Assembly (NCBI RefSeq): GCF_001544515.1 | Contig: NZ_FCOL02000024.1 | Span: 24,422-88,421 of the forward strand | Origin: Caballeronia terrestris | Lineage (GTDB): Bacteria > Pseudomonadota > Gammaproteobacteria > Burkholderiales > Burkholderiaceae | Direction: 5' to 3' | DNA: 64,000 nucleotides | Shown here: piece by piece, positions 1-9,083 of the stretch | Position numbering within the stretch: the first letter of the stretch is position 1 | Layout of the letters: each line of letters begins with the position of its first letter | Notes under the pieces: generated by a model | Told to the model about the DNA's origin: nothing | Databases searched by the model: none | The model's input: only the letters and a program-made list of their open reading frames with translations | Program-made: the position numbers and the translations under genes

Positions 1-8
1 CAGGTGGC

Positions 9-1091
9 ATGGCAGAACAGCGAATTTCCGCGAACGGGGCGCGCGCCTTCAGGCTTTCCATTGCCGGGACCGAGCGCGTGTGCGACGTGCGTCCGGGCGA
101 GACGATCCTCAAGGCGGGGCTTCGGGACAACATCAAGATCGCGCATCTTTGCCTCGTCGGCGATTGCGGCTCGTGCCGCAGCCAGCTCGTCGCGGGGCGC
201 GTGCAGTTGAAGCGCGATATCTCCAGTCACATCTCAAGCGACGAATTGCAGGCGGGCTTCGTGCTCGCGTGCCAGTGCGTGCCGCAAAGCGACGTCGAGC
301 TGATCGTGCCGGGCGTGTCGCCCGATCACGGCGAAGCGCACGCGGTGCATACGGTTGAAGGGTGTATCGAAAGCACGCGGCTGCTCAATCACGACATCCG
401 CGAACTCGTGATCCATACCGATCAACCGGTGCGCTACGGCGCCGGTCAATACGCGCAGATCTCAGTGCCCGGCCATCCGACGCTCGCCGACGCGCCGCGC
501 TGCTATTCGTTCGCCTGCGCGCCGCAGCCTGACGGCCAGACGCGCCTTCATTTCCACGTGCGGCGCGTGCCTGGCGGTGCGTTCACCGAATGGCTCTTCG
601 AAGCCGATCGCAGCGGCGCGCGCGTTACGCTGACTGCACCGCTCGGCGCGTTCGGCCGCACGACAGGCGGCGGCCGGCCGATGGTCTGCGTCGCGGGCGG
701 CAGCGGACTCGCGCCGATCAAGGCGCTGCTCGAATCGATGGTCCAAAACCCGCAGGTGCCCGACGTCACGCTCTTTTTCGGCGCGCGCACGCAGGCGGAC
801 CTCTATTGCATCGAGGAGATCGAGGCGCTCGCCGCGCGCTGGGCGGGGCGCTTCATCTTCGTGCCGGTGCTCTCGAATGAACCGCCCGGCTCGTCGTGGA
901 GCGGCCACACCGGCTACTGCACCGAATTCCTCGACGCTTACTGCGACGTCGCGTCGAGCGCCTTTTTCCTGTGCGGCCCGCCCGCGATGGTCGATGCCGT
1001 GCGCGACGCGGTGGCATCGCGTGTAGCGGCCGCCCACATCCACTTCGATCGCTTTCTGGATCAGAGCACCCTTCAAACCGAGGAGATTTGA
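9..1091 (+). CDS. 2Fe-2S / FAD / NAD(P)H oxidoreductase, electron-transfer component of a probable oxygenase
   Basis: A 360-residue reductase that probably passes electrons from NAD(P)H to an oxygenase. Seen: an N-terminal plant-type 2Fe-2S domain with Cys48, Cys53, Cys56 and a fourth ligand near Cys88; an FAD-binding RCYSFA motif at 164-169; a nucleotide-binding segment VCVAGGSGLAPIKALL at 226-241; and a C-terminal FFLCGPPAMVD around Cys322. This domain order is that of toluene/phenol/methane monooxygenase reductases and benzoate dioxygenase reductases. Length is normal. It ends 2 bases before the next gene, so the two are co-transcribed. The oxygenase it serves may be the sterol-desaturase-like gene two positions downstream or a gene beyond the left edge. 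The ATG follows very near the window start, so upstream signals are barely visible. Confidence 0.85.
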   Translation: MAEQRISANGARAFRLSIAGTERVCDVRPGETILKAGLRDNIKIAHLCLVGDCGSCRSQLVAGRVQLKRDISSHISSDELQAGFVLACQCVPQSDVELIVPGVSPDHGEAHAVHTVEGCIESTRLLNHDIRELVIHTDQPVRYGAGQYAQISVPGHPTLADAPRCYSFACAPQPDGQTRLHFHVRRVPGGAFTEWLFEADRSGARVTLTAPLGAFGRTTGGGRPMVCVAGGSGLAPIKALLESMVQNPQVPDVTLFFGARTQADLYCIEEIEALAARWAGRFIFVPVLSNEPPGSSWSGHTGYCTEFLDAYCDVASSAFFLCGPPAMVDAVRDAVASRVAAAHIHFDRFLDQSTLQTEEI

Positions 1092-1093
1092 CG

Positions 1094-1606
1094 ATGTTCC
1101 GTACCACCCGTTTCACCACCGCAGCCTGCGCGCTCCTTCTGATGAGCGCCGCGACGACCGCCGTAGAGGCGCGCGAACTGCAATCGACGGTGCAGCTCGG
1201 CGCCGGGATCCGCAACATGAGCCGCACGACGATTCCCGGCGATCGCGCGCGTCTCGCGTTCATCGCGGAAGGCGCGGGCAAGCTCACATTCGACGCGCGC
1301 TCCGAGCCGATCTACGTGAACTGCGACGGCGTCGATGTCGTCGATGCGAAGAACACCGTCGTCGACGGCACCGCCTTCTGCGAGTTCAAGACGCAAAACG
1401 CGGGTTCGCTCTTCGTGCGCTTCCAGAAAATCTTCGATGACAAGGGCGTCTGGCATCAGACCGGCACGTTCACGATCACGGGCGGCACGGGCGAGATGTC
1501 GAAACTCGGCGGCGCGTTCGACGTGAAGGTCGAGGTGAGCCCGCCGCAGACGGGCGGCAAGCTCGTGTTCGGCGTCGCGGGCGCGGGCCGTCTCAGCGAG
1601 AAGTAA
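1094..1606 (+). CDS. Small secreted protein of unknown function
   Basis: A 170-residue protein with an N-terminal signal peptide (hydrophobic ALLLMSAA core, probable cleavage after VEA near residue 26). The mature part looks like a beta-rich domain, with a glycine-rich strand-turn TFTITGGTGEMSKLGG in the second half. That motif recalls the allene-oxide-cyclase/dirigent barrel fold, but the match is weak and I do not assign function. The start is set by a GAGGAG ribosome site at 1080-1085 overlapping the end of the reductase gene. It lies 2 bases after that gene and 33 bases before the sterol-desaturase-like gene. The export signal and position suggest a periplasmic role in handling the cluster's hydrophobic substrate; this is inference. 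Confidence 0.75.
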   Translation: MFRTTRFTTAACALLLMSAATTAVEARELQSTVQLGAGIRNMSRTTIPGDRARLAFIAEGAGKLTFDARSEPIYVNCDGVDVVDAKNTVVDGTAFCEFKTQNAGSLFVRFQKIFDDKGVWHQTGTFTITGGTGEMSKLGGAFDVKVEVSPPQTGGKLVFGVAGAGRLSEK

Positions 1607-1639
1607 AAGTAAAGCCGGCAGATCCGGAGGAGACCGAGC

Positions 1640-2551
1640 ATGACACTGGACATCAAAATCGCAGCCGCCACGTTCGGCGCGCTGCTGCTGTGGGAAATCG
1701 TCGCGGGCGAGTATCGCAAGCCGCGCGTGTGGACCGCGAACGAGCTCGGCGTGAGCGCGGGCGCGGCGATCAACCTGTTCACCGTGCGCGCGCTGCAACT
1801 GCTGCTGATCGCCACCGTGCTGCCGCGCCTCGTGCCGCAATGGCAGGGTGCGCTCGCTCATACCTCGGCATGGCTCGTCTTCCCGATCGCGATGCTGATG
1901 GACGACTACGGCAACTACTGGCTGCATCGCGGCGGCCACACAGTGCCGTGGATGTGGCGCCTGCACAAGCCGCATCACACGCCGACACGCCTGAACGTGC
2001 TCGCAACGATGCGCAACAACTGGATGTTCAACGCGCTCCTGCCGAACACCTGGATCGCGGGGACGCTGCTCTTTCTCGGCGCGACGCACGCCGCGCTCGC
2101 GATGCTCGTGCTGAAGATCGTCGTGGTGTATCTGCAGCACACGGCGGTGCGCTGGGATCTGGCGATTCGTCGTGTCGCGATCGGCCGCGCGGTGCTCGAC
2201 GTGTTCGAGAAAATCTTCGTGCTGCAGGACTATCACCACGTGCATCACGGCATCGGGCGCTATGGCAATACGTCGGCGAACTACGCGAACGTGTTCGTCG
2301 TGTGGGATCACCTGCACGGGACGTCGGTTGGATCGCCGCATCGCGTGCAGGATGCGTTCGGGCTGCCCGTCGGTGTGCGCTCGGAGCCGTGGTACGAACA
2401 GCTCTGGTGGCCGCTTTTTCGCTCGAAGCCTGCGATGAATGCGGTCCGCAAATCTACCCCGCAACGCGAATACAGCGCCGACGAAGTGGCCGAGGCGCGC
2501 GCGGTCATCTATCTCGCCGACGGGCGCGCGGTCGTCGTTGGTCGGGCCTGA
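1640..2551 (+). CDS. Sterol desaturase / fatty acid hydroxylase superfamily membrane protein
   Basis: A 303-residue integral membrane di-iron enzyme. Seen: several hydrophobic segments (about 8-22, 40-64, 76-90, 138-165) and the histidine clusters that bind the two irons: His96/His100, the HKPHH motif (109-113), His167, the HHVHH motif (199-203) and His224/His226. The family introduces a hydroxyl group or a double bond into lipids and sterols using O2 and reducing power. A strong GGAGGAGA ribosome site sits at 1626-1633. Its neighbours (reductase, acyl-CoA ligase, aldehyde dehydrogenase) fit oxidation of a hydrophobic alkyl or terpenoid substrate through alcohol and aldehyde to a CoA ester. 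The substrate is unknown. Confidence 0.85.
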   Translation: MTLDIKIAAATFGALLLWEIVAGEYRKPRVWTANELGVSAGAAINLFTVRALQLLLIATVLPRLVPQWQGALAHTSAWLVFPIAMLMDDYGNYWLHRGGHTVPWMWRLHKPHHTPTRLNVLATMRNNWMFNALLPNTWIAGTLLFLGATHAALAMLVLKIVVVYLQHTAVRWDLAIRRVAIGRAVLDVFEKIFVLQDYHHVHHGIGRYGNTSANYANVFVVWDHLHGTSVGSPHRVQDAFGLPVGVRSEPWYEQLWWPLFRSKPAMNAVRKSTPQREYSADEVAEARAVIYLADGRAVVVGRA

Positions 2552-2609
2552 ATAAATCTTTTCATACCTATAACGAGCGGCGCGCGATGCGCCGCGATGG
2601 AGATGTGTC

Positions 2610-4244
2610 ATGCGTGGACTGATGCAGGATCGTCCGCTGTTGCTGTCGTCGATTGCGGAGTTCGCCGAGCGCTCGCACGGCGACGTGGAAATCGTGAGCC
2701 GTCGCGTGGAAGGCGACGTGCATCGCCATACCTATCGCGAGGCGTTCGCCCGCAGCCGCCGCCTGGCCAACGCGCTCGATGCGTTGGCGCTAAAGCCCGG
2801 CGAAACCGTCGTCTCGCTCGCGTGGAACGGCTACCGGCACTTCGAGTTGTACTTCGGCGTCTCGGGGTCGGCGCGCGTGCTGCATACGGTCAACCCGCGT
2901 CTCACGATCGAGCAGGTGCAGTGGATCCTGAACCACGCGCAGGATCGCGCGCTCTTCTTCGACCTTACCTTCCTGCCGATCGTGCAGAAGCTGCATCAGG
3001 CGTGTCCCGCGATCGGCGTGTATGTCGCGCTGTGCAGCGAAGCCGATCTGCCGCAGGAAAGCGGCATCCCGAACCTGCTGAGCTACGAGGCGCTGATCGG
3101 CGCGCAGAGCGACCGCTACGACTGGCCGCAGTTCGACGAACACGCGGCGTCGTCGCTTTGCTACACGAGCGGCACGACGGGCAAGCCCAAAGGCGTGCTC
3201 TACAGCCATCGGTCGTCGGTGCTGCACGCGTATGCCGTATCGCTGCCGGATTCGCTGAATCTCTCTGCGCGCGACACGATCCTGCCCGTGGTGCCGATGT
3301 TCCATGTGAACGCGTGGGGACTCGCCTATGCCGCGCCAGCGATGGGCAGCAAGCTGGTGCTGCCGGGGCAGTCGCTCGACGGCGCGTCGCTCTGCAAGCT
3401 GATCGAGGACGAAGGCGTGACGCTTGCCGCCGGCGTGCCGACCGTGTGGCAGGGCCTGCTCGATCACGCCGATGCCGAGCGCATCCGCTTTCGCACGTTC
3501 AGGCGCACGGTGATCGGCGGGGCGTCGTGCTCGCGCGGGATGTATGACGGGTTCACCGGGCGTCACGGCATCGACGTGTTGCACGCGTGGGGCATGACGG
3601 AGACCTCACCGCTCGGTACGGCGTCCGCGCCACGCCGCTCGCCCGCCGACATGACGCCGGACGAGCGCGCGTCGGTGGCGCTGTCGCAGGGACGCGCGCC
3701 GTTCGGCGTGGAACTGCGCATCGTCGATGAAAGCGGTGCCGGGTTGCCGCGCGACGGCGTCGCGGCGGGCGAGCTGCAGATTCGCGGCGCGTGGGTGCTG
3801 AGCGCGTACTTCGGTGCGGACCAGGCCGAAGCACTCACCACCGACGGCTGGTTCGCGACGGGCGACATCGCGACCATCGACGGCGACGGCTTCATGCGCA
3901 TCACCGATCGCGCGAAGGACGTCATCAAGTCGGGCGGCGAGTGGATCAGCTCGGCGGAGCTGGAGAACATCGCGCTGTCGCATCCGGGCGTGCTGCGCGC
4001 GGCGTGCATCGGCGTCAAGCATCCACGCTGGGACGAGCGCCCGATCGTCCTCGTGATGAAGCGGCCCTGCGCGAGCGTAACGCGCGAGGCGTTGCTCTCG
4101 TTGTACGCGGATCGCGTGGCGAAGTGGCAGATCCCGGACGACATCGTCTTCGTCGACGACCTCCCGCTCGGCGCGACCGGCAAGCTGCTCAAGCACACGC
4201 TGCGCGAAACGTGGCGTGACCATCTGCTTGCAGTTACGGATTGA
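2610..4244 (+). CDS. AMP-binding acyl-CoA synthetase (medium/long-chain fatty acid-CoA ligase type)
   Basis: A 544-residue acyl-adenylate-forming enzyme that activates a carboxylic acid to its CoA thioester. Seen: the P-loop YTSGTTGKPKG at 185-195, the HAWGMTETSPLG adenine motif, the DGWFATGDIATID motif, the hinge KDVIKSGGEWISS and a C-terminal GATGKLLK with the catalytic lysine. The overall layout resembles AlkK-type ligases that take medium-chain acids. The ATG at 2610 has GGAG at 2599-2602. It lies 58 bases after the desaturase-like gene and 11 bases before the aldehyde dehydrogenase gene, consistent with the last step of an oxidation pathway. Substrate chain or ring type cannot be read from the sequence. 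Confidence 0.88.
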   Translation: MRGLMQDRPLLLSSIAEFAERSHGDVEIVSRRVEGDVHRHTYREAFARSRRLANALDALALKPGETVVSLAWNGYRHFELYFGVSGSARVLHTVNPRLTIEQVQWILNHAQDRALFFDLTFLPIVQKLHQACPAIGVYVALCSEADLPQESGIPNLLSYEALIGAQSDRYDWPQFDEHAASSLCYTSGTTGKPKGVLYSHRSSVLHAYAVSLPDSLNLSARDTILPVVPMFHVNAWGLAYAAPAMGSKLVLPGQSLDGASLCKLIEDEGVTLAAGVPTVWQGLLDHADAERIRFRTFRRTVIGGASCSRGMYDGFTGRHGIDVLHAWGMTETSPLGTASAPRRSPADMTPDERASVALSQGRAPFGVELRIVDESGAGLPRDGVAAGELQIRGAWVLSAYFGADQAEALTTDGWFATGDIATIDGDGFMRITDRAKDVIKSGGEWISSAELENIALSHPGVLRAACIGVKHPRWDERPIVLVMKRPCASVTREALLSLYADRVAKWQIPDDIVFVDDLPLGATGKLLKHTLRETWRDHLLAVTD

Positions 4245-4255
4245 GGACAAGCCAC

Positions 4256-5710
4256 ATGAACATGCGTCTGGACATACCTCCCGAGAGCGAAACGACCGAC
4301 ACCCTGCGCGAGCGTTTCGACGTTCAGCGCGCCGCGTGCCTCGCGTCGCCGCCGCCGGATCTCGCGCTGCGCCTCGACCGGCTCGCGCGCCTCGAACGCA
4401 TGACCGAGCGCGAGGCGCCACGGCTCATCGAGGCGATCCGCGAAGACTTCGGCCATCGCTCGACGCACGAGACGCGGCTCATCGACTTCGAGATGATCCT
4501 GTCCGCGATCCGTCATGCGCGCAAACATCTGCGCGGCTGGATGAAGACGCGCCGCGCGCCGACCTCGCTGTCGTTCCGGCCGGGGTGCAACGTGCTGATG
4601 CGCCAGCCGCTCGGTGTCGTCGGCGTGATCGCGCCGTGGAACTATCCGTATCAGTTGTCGATGGGGCCGGTCGTGCCCGCGCTCGCGGCGGGCAATCGCG
4701 TGATGGTGAAGCTTTCGGAGTTCACGCCGCGTTTCGCGCAAGCGATGCGCGAAGCCGCGCCGCGCTATTTCCAGGCCGATGAGTTCGCGATCGTCACGGG
4801 CGGCGTCGAGGCGGCGGAGGCGTTTTCGCAACTTCCATTCGATCACCTCGTGTTCACCGGATCGACGGCGGTCGGGCGGCGCGTCGCGCTCGCGGCTGCG
4901 GCGAATCTCACGCCGGTCACGCTGGAGCTCGGCGGCAAGTCGCCGGCGATCATCGATCCGAGCGCCGATCTCGATGCCGCCGCCGCGAGCCTCGTTTACG
5001 GCAAGTTGCTCAACGCGGGGCAGACGTGCATCGCGCCGGACTACGCGCTCGTGCCGGCTGGGTTGCGCGATGCGTTCGCGAAGGCACTGATCGCGGCGGC
5101 GCAGCGTCTCTTTCCGGCGGCGGCGAGCAATCCCGACTACACGTCGATCATCAACGAGCGGCAGTATCGGCGGCTGACCGGCCTGATTGGCGATGCACGC
5201 AAGCAAGGCGCACTCTGCGTGCCGCTCGGCGAGGCGGGCAAGGACGCCAAAGCGCCGCTCGGCGGCTGGCGTCTCCCGCCGACGCTGATGCTCGACGTCA
5301 AACCTGACATGGCCGTGATGCGGGAGGAAATCTTCGGACCGATCCTGCCGGTGCTGACCTATGGCGGCGATGTCGGCGAAGCGATCACGTTCGTCGCGGC
5401 GCGCGACCGGCCGCTCGCGCTCTATTGGTACGGGCGCGATACAGCAAACCGCGATCGCGTGCTTAGCGAGACGGTGTCCGGCGGCGTGACCGTCAACGAT
5501 TGTCTCTGGCACTTCGGGCAGGAATCGCAGCCGTTCGGCGGCGTGGGCGCGAGCGGCATCGGTGCTTACCACGGCGAATGGGGGTTTCGCGCGTTGTCGA
5601 AGGAAAAGCCTGTGTTCCTTCAATCGCGCATCAACGGCATGCGCTTCATGTATCCGCCGTACGGCGCGCGCTTCGAGCAAATGCTGAAGCTTCTGCGCGT
5701 GATCGGCTAG
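4256..5710 (+). CDS. Aldehyde dehydrogenase, coniferyl-aldehyde-dehydrogenase-like
   Basis: A 484-residue NAD(P)-dependent aldehyde dehydrogenase. Seen: cofactor-binding VVGVIAPWNYPY, FTGSTAVGRRVA, catalytic Glu224 in ELGGKSP and catalytic Cys258 in GQTCIAPDY. The APDY after the cysteine and a C-terminal hydrophobic tail (KEKPVFLQ onwards) are typical of the class-3/CalB group, which oxidises coniferyl aldehyde or fatty and terpenoid aldehydes. I start it at ATG 4256, preceded by GAGGA at 4243-4247; an in-frame TTG at 4241 overlaps the previous stop and is less likely. In context it would turn the cluster's aldehyde into the acid used by the ligase. Confidence 0.87.
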   Translation: MNMRLDIPPESETTDTLRERFDVQRAACLASPPPDLALRLDRLARLERMTEREAPRLIEAIREDFGHRSTHETRLIDFEMILSAIRHARKHLRGWMKTRRAPTSLSFRPGCNVLMRQPLGVVGVIAPWNYPYQLSMGPVVPALAAGNRVMVKLSEFTPRFAQAMREAAPRYFQADEFAIVTGGVEAAEAFSQLPFDHLVFTGSTAVGRRVALAAAANLTPVTLELGGKSPAIIDPSADLDAAAASLVYGKLLNAGQTCIAPDYALVPAGLRDAFAKALIAAAQRLFPAAASNPDYTSIINERQYRRLTGLIGDARKQGALCVPLGEAGKDAKAPLGGWRLPPTLMLDVKPDMAVMREEIFGPILPVLTYGGDVGEAITFVAARDRPLALYWYGRDTANRDRVLSETVSGGVTVNDCLWHFGQESQPFGGVGASGIGAYHGEWGFRALSKEKPVFLQSRINGMRFMYPPYGARFEQMLKLLRVIG

Positions 5711-5811
5711 TCATTCGGTTGCACCCGCGAGCACGTTCATGGCGAATTCATCGCCAGGGAAGCGCTCGCACAAAAAACACACACGAGACAAAGAATCAGG
5801 AGGAGATCACT

Positions 5812-6912
5812 ATGAAACGAGCCTGTCTGCTGGGCGCGGCGCTTGCGCTCGACTTGAGCACGGCCTACGCGCAATCAACCGTGACGCTCTACGGCCTCAT
5901 CGATGAAAACGTGCGTTATGTGACGAACGCCAATGCTAAGGGTGACGACAAGGTCGGCCTCGGCAACGGCGGGTTGTCGGAGAGCATGTTCGGCCTGAAG
6001 GGCACCGAAGACCTGGGCGGTGGCCTGAAAGCCGTCTTTCAGGTGGAGAACCGCTTCTTCCCGAACAGCGGCATCACCGATCCGGCCTATCCGTTCTTCA
6101 ATACAGCGTTCGTCGGCTTGCAGTCGGCGAACGCCGGGCGGCTTACGCTCGGGCGCCAGTTCAACCCGCTCGCCGACGCGATGGTGCGCAACTACAGCTC
6201 GAACGCGTGGCTGCCGACCGTCTACGTCTTTAAGCCCGAAGCGACGATGGCCGAAGGCGTCTGGAGCAGCAACATGGCGAAATACGTCGCGCGCTACGGC
6301 TTCGTGCAGATGGAGCTGTCGTACTCGTTCGGCAACGTGGCGGGCGAGTTCAATCAGGGGCGGCAGATCGGCGCGATGCTCGAATACTCGTCAGGCGGGC
6401 CGTTTCGCGCGGCGGCCGGCTGGGTCGATGCCACCGACGCCGCCAACGGCGCGCATTCGAAGGCGTGGACGCTCGGCGCATCGTATCTGTGGGGCAACAC
6501 GCGCTTCAATGCGGGCTACGTGGAGAACCGGCTGGACGCGGGATTCTCGTCGTATCCGAACGGCCCGTTCACGCCGGCCGCACTCGCTGCGCTCAAGTAC
6601 ACGGATTTTTCGAAGCGGCGGATGTATTTCGGCGGTGTGACGCAGCAGATCGGCGACCTGACGCACGTTTCGGGCAACGTGTGGCGCACGCTGCAGGACG
6701 GGCAGACCCCGTCGAAGGACGGCGCGGCGACGCAGTACCAGATGGTCGTCGACTACGGGCTGTCGAAGCGCACGAGCGTGTATGCCGAAGTCGATTACGC
6801 GGATTATCGCGGCGGGTTAATCGGCGCGCAGTTGCAGGGCATCAACGCGCCGAGTTCGGCGGGGACGGGCAACCAGCTCGGCGCGATGCTCGGGATGCGG
6901 CACGTGTTCTGA
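5812..6912 (+). CDS. Gram-negative general porin (OmpC/OpcP family)
   Basis: A 366-residue outer-membrane porin. Seen: a signal peptide ending DLSTAYA followed by QSTVTLYGLIDENVRY, which is the typical first strand of burkholderial porins; alternating beta-strand patterns throughout; and a C-terminal phenylalanine (GMRHVF) needed for Bam-dependent insertion. An excellent AGGAGGAG ribosome site lies at 5800-5807. It is 101 bases after the aldehyde dehydrogenase gene, so it may share its transcript or have its own promoter; none is obvious. Being at the end of an oxidation cluster, it could admit the cluster's substrate, but general porins are abundant in these genomes and the link is only positional. 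Confidence 0.9.
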   Translation: MKRACLLGAALALDLSTAYAQSTVTLYGLIDENVRYVTNANAKGDDKVGLGNGGLSESMFGLKGTEDLGGGLKAVFQVENRFFPNSGITDPAYPFFNTAFVGLQSANAGRLTLGRQFNPLADAMVRNYSSNAWLPTVYVFKPEATMAEGVWSSNMAKYVARYGFVQMELSYSFGNVAGEFNQGRQIGAMLEYSSGGPFRAAAGWVDATDAANGAHSKAWTLGASYLWGNTRFNAGYVENRLDAGFSSYPNGPFTPAALAALKYTDFSKRRMYFGGVTQQIGDLTHVSGNVWRTLQDGQTPSKDGAATQYQMVVDYGLSKRTSVYAEVDYADYRGGLIGAQLQGINAPSSAGTGNQLGAMLGMRHVF

Positions 6913-6985
6913 GCCTATCCCATCCGGCCGGATGCTCGCGCAGGGAATTTCGCTTAGACTGGATTTTTACCTCGCGGAGCATCGA

Positions 6986-7465
6986 ATGGACTCTCTCTAC
7001 GCCTTCACGGCAGACACGCTCGACGGCCAGACCGTCGCGCTCGACAAGTACCGCGGCAAGGTCCTCCTGATCGTCAACACGGCGAGCGAATGCGGGTTCA
7101 CGCCGCAGTACAAGGGCTTGCAGGATCTGTACGCGCGCTATGCGGCGCGCGGCCTGGAAGTGCTCGGCTTTCCCTGCAACCAGTTCGGCAAGCAGGAACC
7201 CGGCGACGCCGCGCAGATCGGCAGCTTCTGCGAGAAAAACTACGGCGTCACGTTCCCGATGTTCGCGAAGATCGACGTGAACGGTGCGAACGCGCATCCG
7301 CTCTATAAGTATCTGACGGAGAAGGAGCCGGGCGTGCTCGGCATCGAGGCGATCAAGTGGAACTTCACGAAGTTTCTCGTCGATCGCGAGGGCAACATCG
7401 TCAAGCGTTTCGCTCCGATCACGAAGCCGGAATCGATCACCGACGAAGTCGAGAAGCTGCTGTAG
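6986..7465 (+). CDS. Glutathione peroxidase (thioredoxin/glutathione-dependent, Cys type)
   Basis: A 159-residue peroxidase that reduces hydrogen peroxide and organic hydroperoxides. Seen: the peroxidatic cysteine Cys36 in NTASECGFTPQY (cysteine rather than selenocysteine), the GFPCNQFGKQEPG motif with Gln66 and the WNFTKFL motif with Trp125, which together form the active site. The length matches the bacterial BtuE/GpxA family. The ATG at 6986 has GCGGAG a few bases upstream; an earlier in-frame ATG at 6932 would add 18 residues without family support. It is followed at once by the convergent cardiolipin synthase gene (15 bases between ends). Confidence 0.9.
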   Translation: MDSLYAFTADTLDGQTVALDKYRGKVLLIVNTASECGFTPQYKGLQDLYARYAARGLEVLGFPCNQFGKQEPGDAAQIGSFCEKNYGVTFPMFAKIDVNGANAHPLYKYLTEKEPGVLGIEAIKWNFTKFLVDREGNIVKRFAPITKPESITDEVEKLL

Positions 7466-7480
7466 GTGCTGTAGCCGCGC

Positions 7481-8962
7481 TCAAAGAATCGGCGAGAAGA
7501 GCCGCGCTACGTGCATCGCGATGCGCCGCCACGCGGGCGCAAGGCGGTAATCGTCCTGATCGATCTCGTATGACTCCGCGAAGTCGTCGAGCAGCATCGT
7601 TTCGACTTCGGCGGCGAAGCGCCGGTCCACGGTCAGCACCATGATCTCGAAGTTCAGGCGAAACGAGCGGTTGTCGAGATTCGCGCTGCCGATCGCGGCG
7701 GCGATGTCGTCGACGAGCACGACCTTCTGGTGCAGGAATCCCGGCCGGTAGCGGAAGATGCGCACGCCCGCCATGACGGCGTCGTAGGCATAGAGCTTCG
7801 ACGCCGCGAACACCACGCGATGGTCACGCCGGCTCGGGATCAGGATGCGCACGTCCACGCCGCGCATCACCGCGAGGCGCAGCGCCGAGAACACGGCTTC
7901 GTCGGGGATCAGGTAGGGCGTCGTGATCCAGATCCGCTTGTGCGCCGCGTTGATCGCTTCGACGAAGAAGAGCGAGCAGGTTTCCTGTTTGTCGGCGGGG
8001 CCGCTCGAAAGCACGAGGCAGTGCATGTCGTCGGGGCAGCGCGTGGTCGGCCCGACTTCCGGCAGGCGCTGCGTCGCCCAGTACCAGTCCTCGATGAAGA
8101 CGAACTGGATGCTCGCCACTGCCGGGCCGCGCACTTCGATATGCGTATCGCGCCACGGCGAGAGCCGCGGGTTGCCGCCTAGATATTCGACGCCCACGTT
8201 GTGCCCGCCGACGAAAGCGCGCTCGCCGTCCACCACGACGATCTTCCGGTGATTGCGGAAGTTGATCTGGAAGCGATTGACGAACACGCGTTTGGTCGCG
8301 AACTTGTGCACTTCCACGCCTGCGTTGCGCAGCGCGCCCACGTAGTGATGCGGCAGGTCGAAGCTGCCGATGCTGTCGTAGAGGAAGTAGACGCGCACGC
8401 CCGCCTGCGCCTTCGCGATCAGCGTCTCCTTCAGCAACTGGCCGAGCGCATCCGCGCGCACGATGAAAAACTGCACGATCACGTAGTGCTCGGCAGCTTC
8501 GATCGCGCTGAGGATCGCGGAAAAAGTGGCGTCGCCGTTGATCAGTACGCGCACGGCGTTGCCGCGCAGAAACGGCATGCCGGAGAGACGCGTGAGCGTG
8601 CGGATCGCCGGATGGCCGAGGTATTCGGCGGGTCCCGGCGCCGCGACGCCGCGCACGCTCGACACGTTCTGCAGCGCGCCGGCGTCGGTGGCATCGCCCG
8701 ATTCCCACTCGGCGGGATGCGAGCGGCTGCGCAGGATTTCGTTTTCGAGACGGCGTTCGTCGATATAGCCGGCGAACTTGCTGCGGCCGAGGAAGAGATA
8801 CGGGATCAGCGTGAAATACGGCATCGCCACGAGCGACACGGCCCACGCGACCGCGCCCTGCGACGTGCGCGTGTTGAGCACGGCATGACACGCGGCGATC
8901 GTGCCGAGCACGTGTGCCGCCATGACGAAGGTGCCGATGTGAAGCCAGTCTGCGAATTGCAT
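7481..8962 (-). CDS. cls: Cardiolipin synthase (phospholipase D family)
   Basis: A 493-residue membrane enzyme that condenses phosphatidylglycerol (or PG and another phospholipid) into cardiolipin. Seen: two N-terminal membrane helices (near residues 5-25 and 33-55), then two HKD phosphodiesterase motifs: NHRKIVVVDG followed by GGHNVG, and LHQKVVLVDD followed by GSANLDNRS. The layout is that of ClsA-type synthases. I start at ATG 8962 (MQFADWLH); a longer reading from 9010 adds an Arg/Pro-rich stretch unlike the family. It is convergent with the peroxidase gene. Confidence 0.88.
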   Translation of the reverse strand: MQFADWLHIGTFVMAAHVLGTIAACHAVLNTRTSQGAVAWAVSLVAMPYFTLIPYLFLGRSKFAGYIDERRLENEILRSRSHPAEWESGDATDAGALQNVSSVRGVAAPGPAEYLGHPAIRTLTRLSGMPFLRGNAVRVLINGDATFSAILSAIEAAEHYVIVQFFIVRADALGQLLKETLIAKAQAGVRVYFLYDSIGSFDLPHHYVGALRNAGVEVHKFATKRVFVNRFQINFRNHRKIVVVDGERAFVGGHNVGVEYLGGNPRLSPWRDTHIEVRGPAVASIQFVFIEDWYWATQRLPEVGPTTRCPDDMHCLVLSSGPADKQETCSLFFVEAINAAHKRIWITTPYLIPDEAVFSALRLAVMRGVDVRILIPSRRDHRVVFAASKLYAYDAVMAGVRIFRYRPGFLHQKVVLVDDIAAAIGSANLDNRSFRLNFEIMVLTVDRRFAAEVETMLLDDFAESYEIDQDDYRLAPAWRRIAMHVARLFSPIL

Positions 8963-9083
8963 GGATGCGCGCGGCCGAGCGTGGCGATCGGGGACTGGCC
9001 GGTGCTTCAAAGCACCGGCCGACGTTGCGTCATCTTACAGAAGGTAGGGCGCTTGCGGCCCGTCATTGCGCGCGCTCAAGCGC

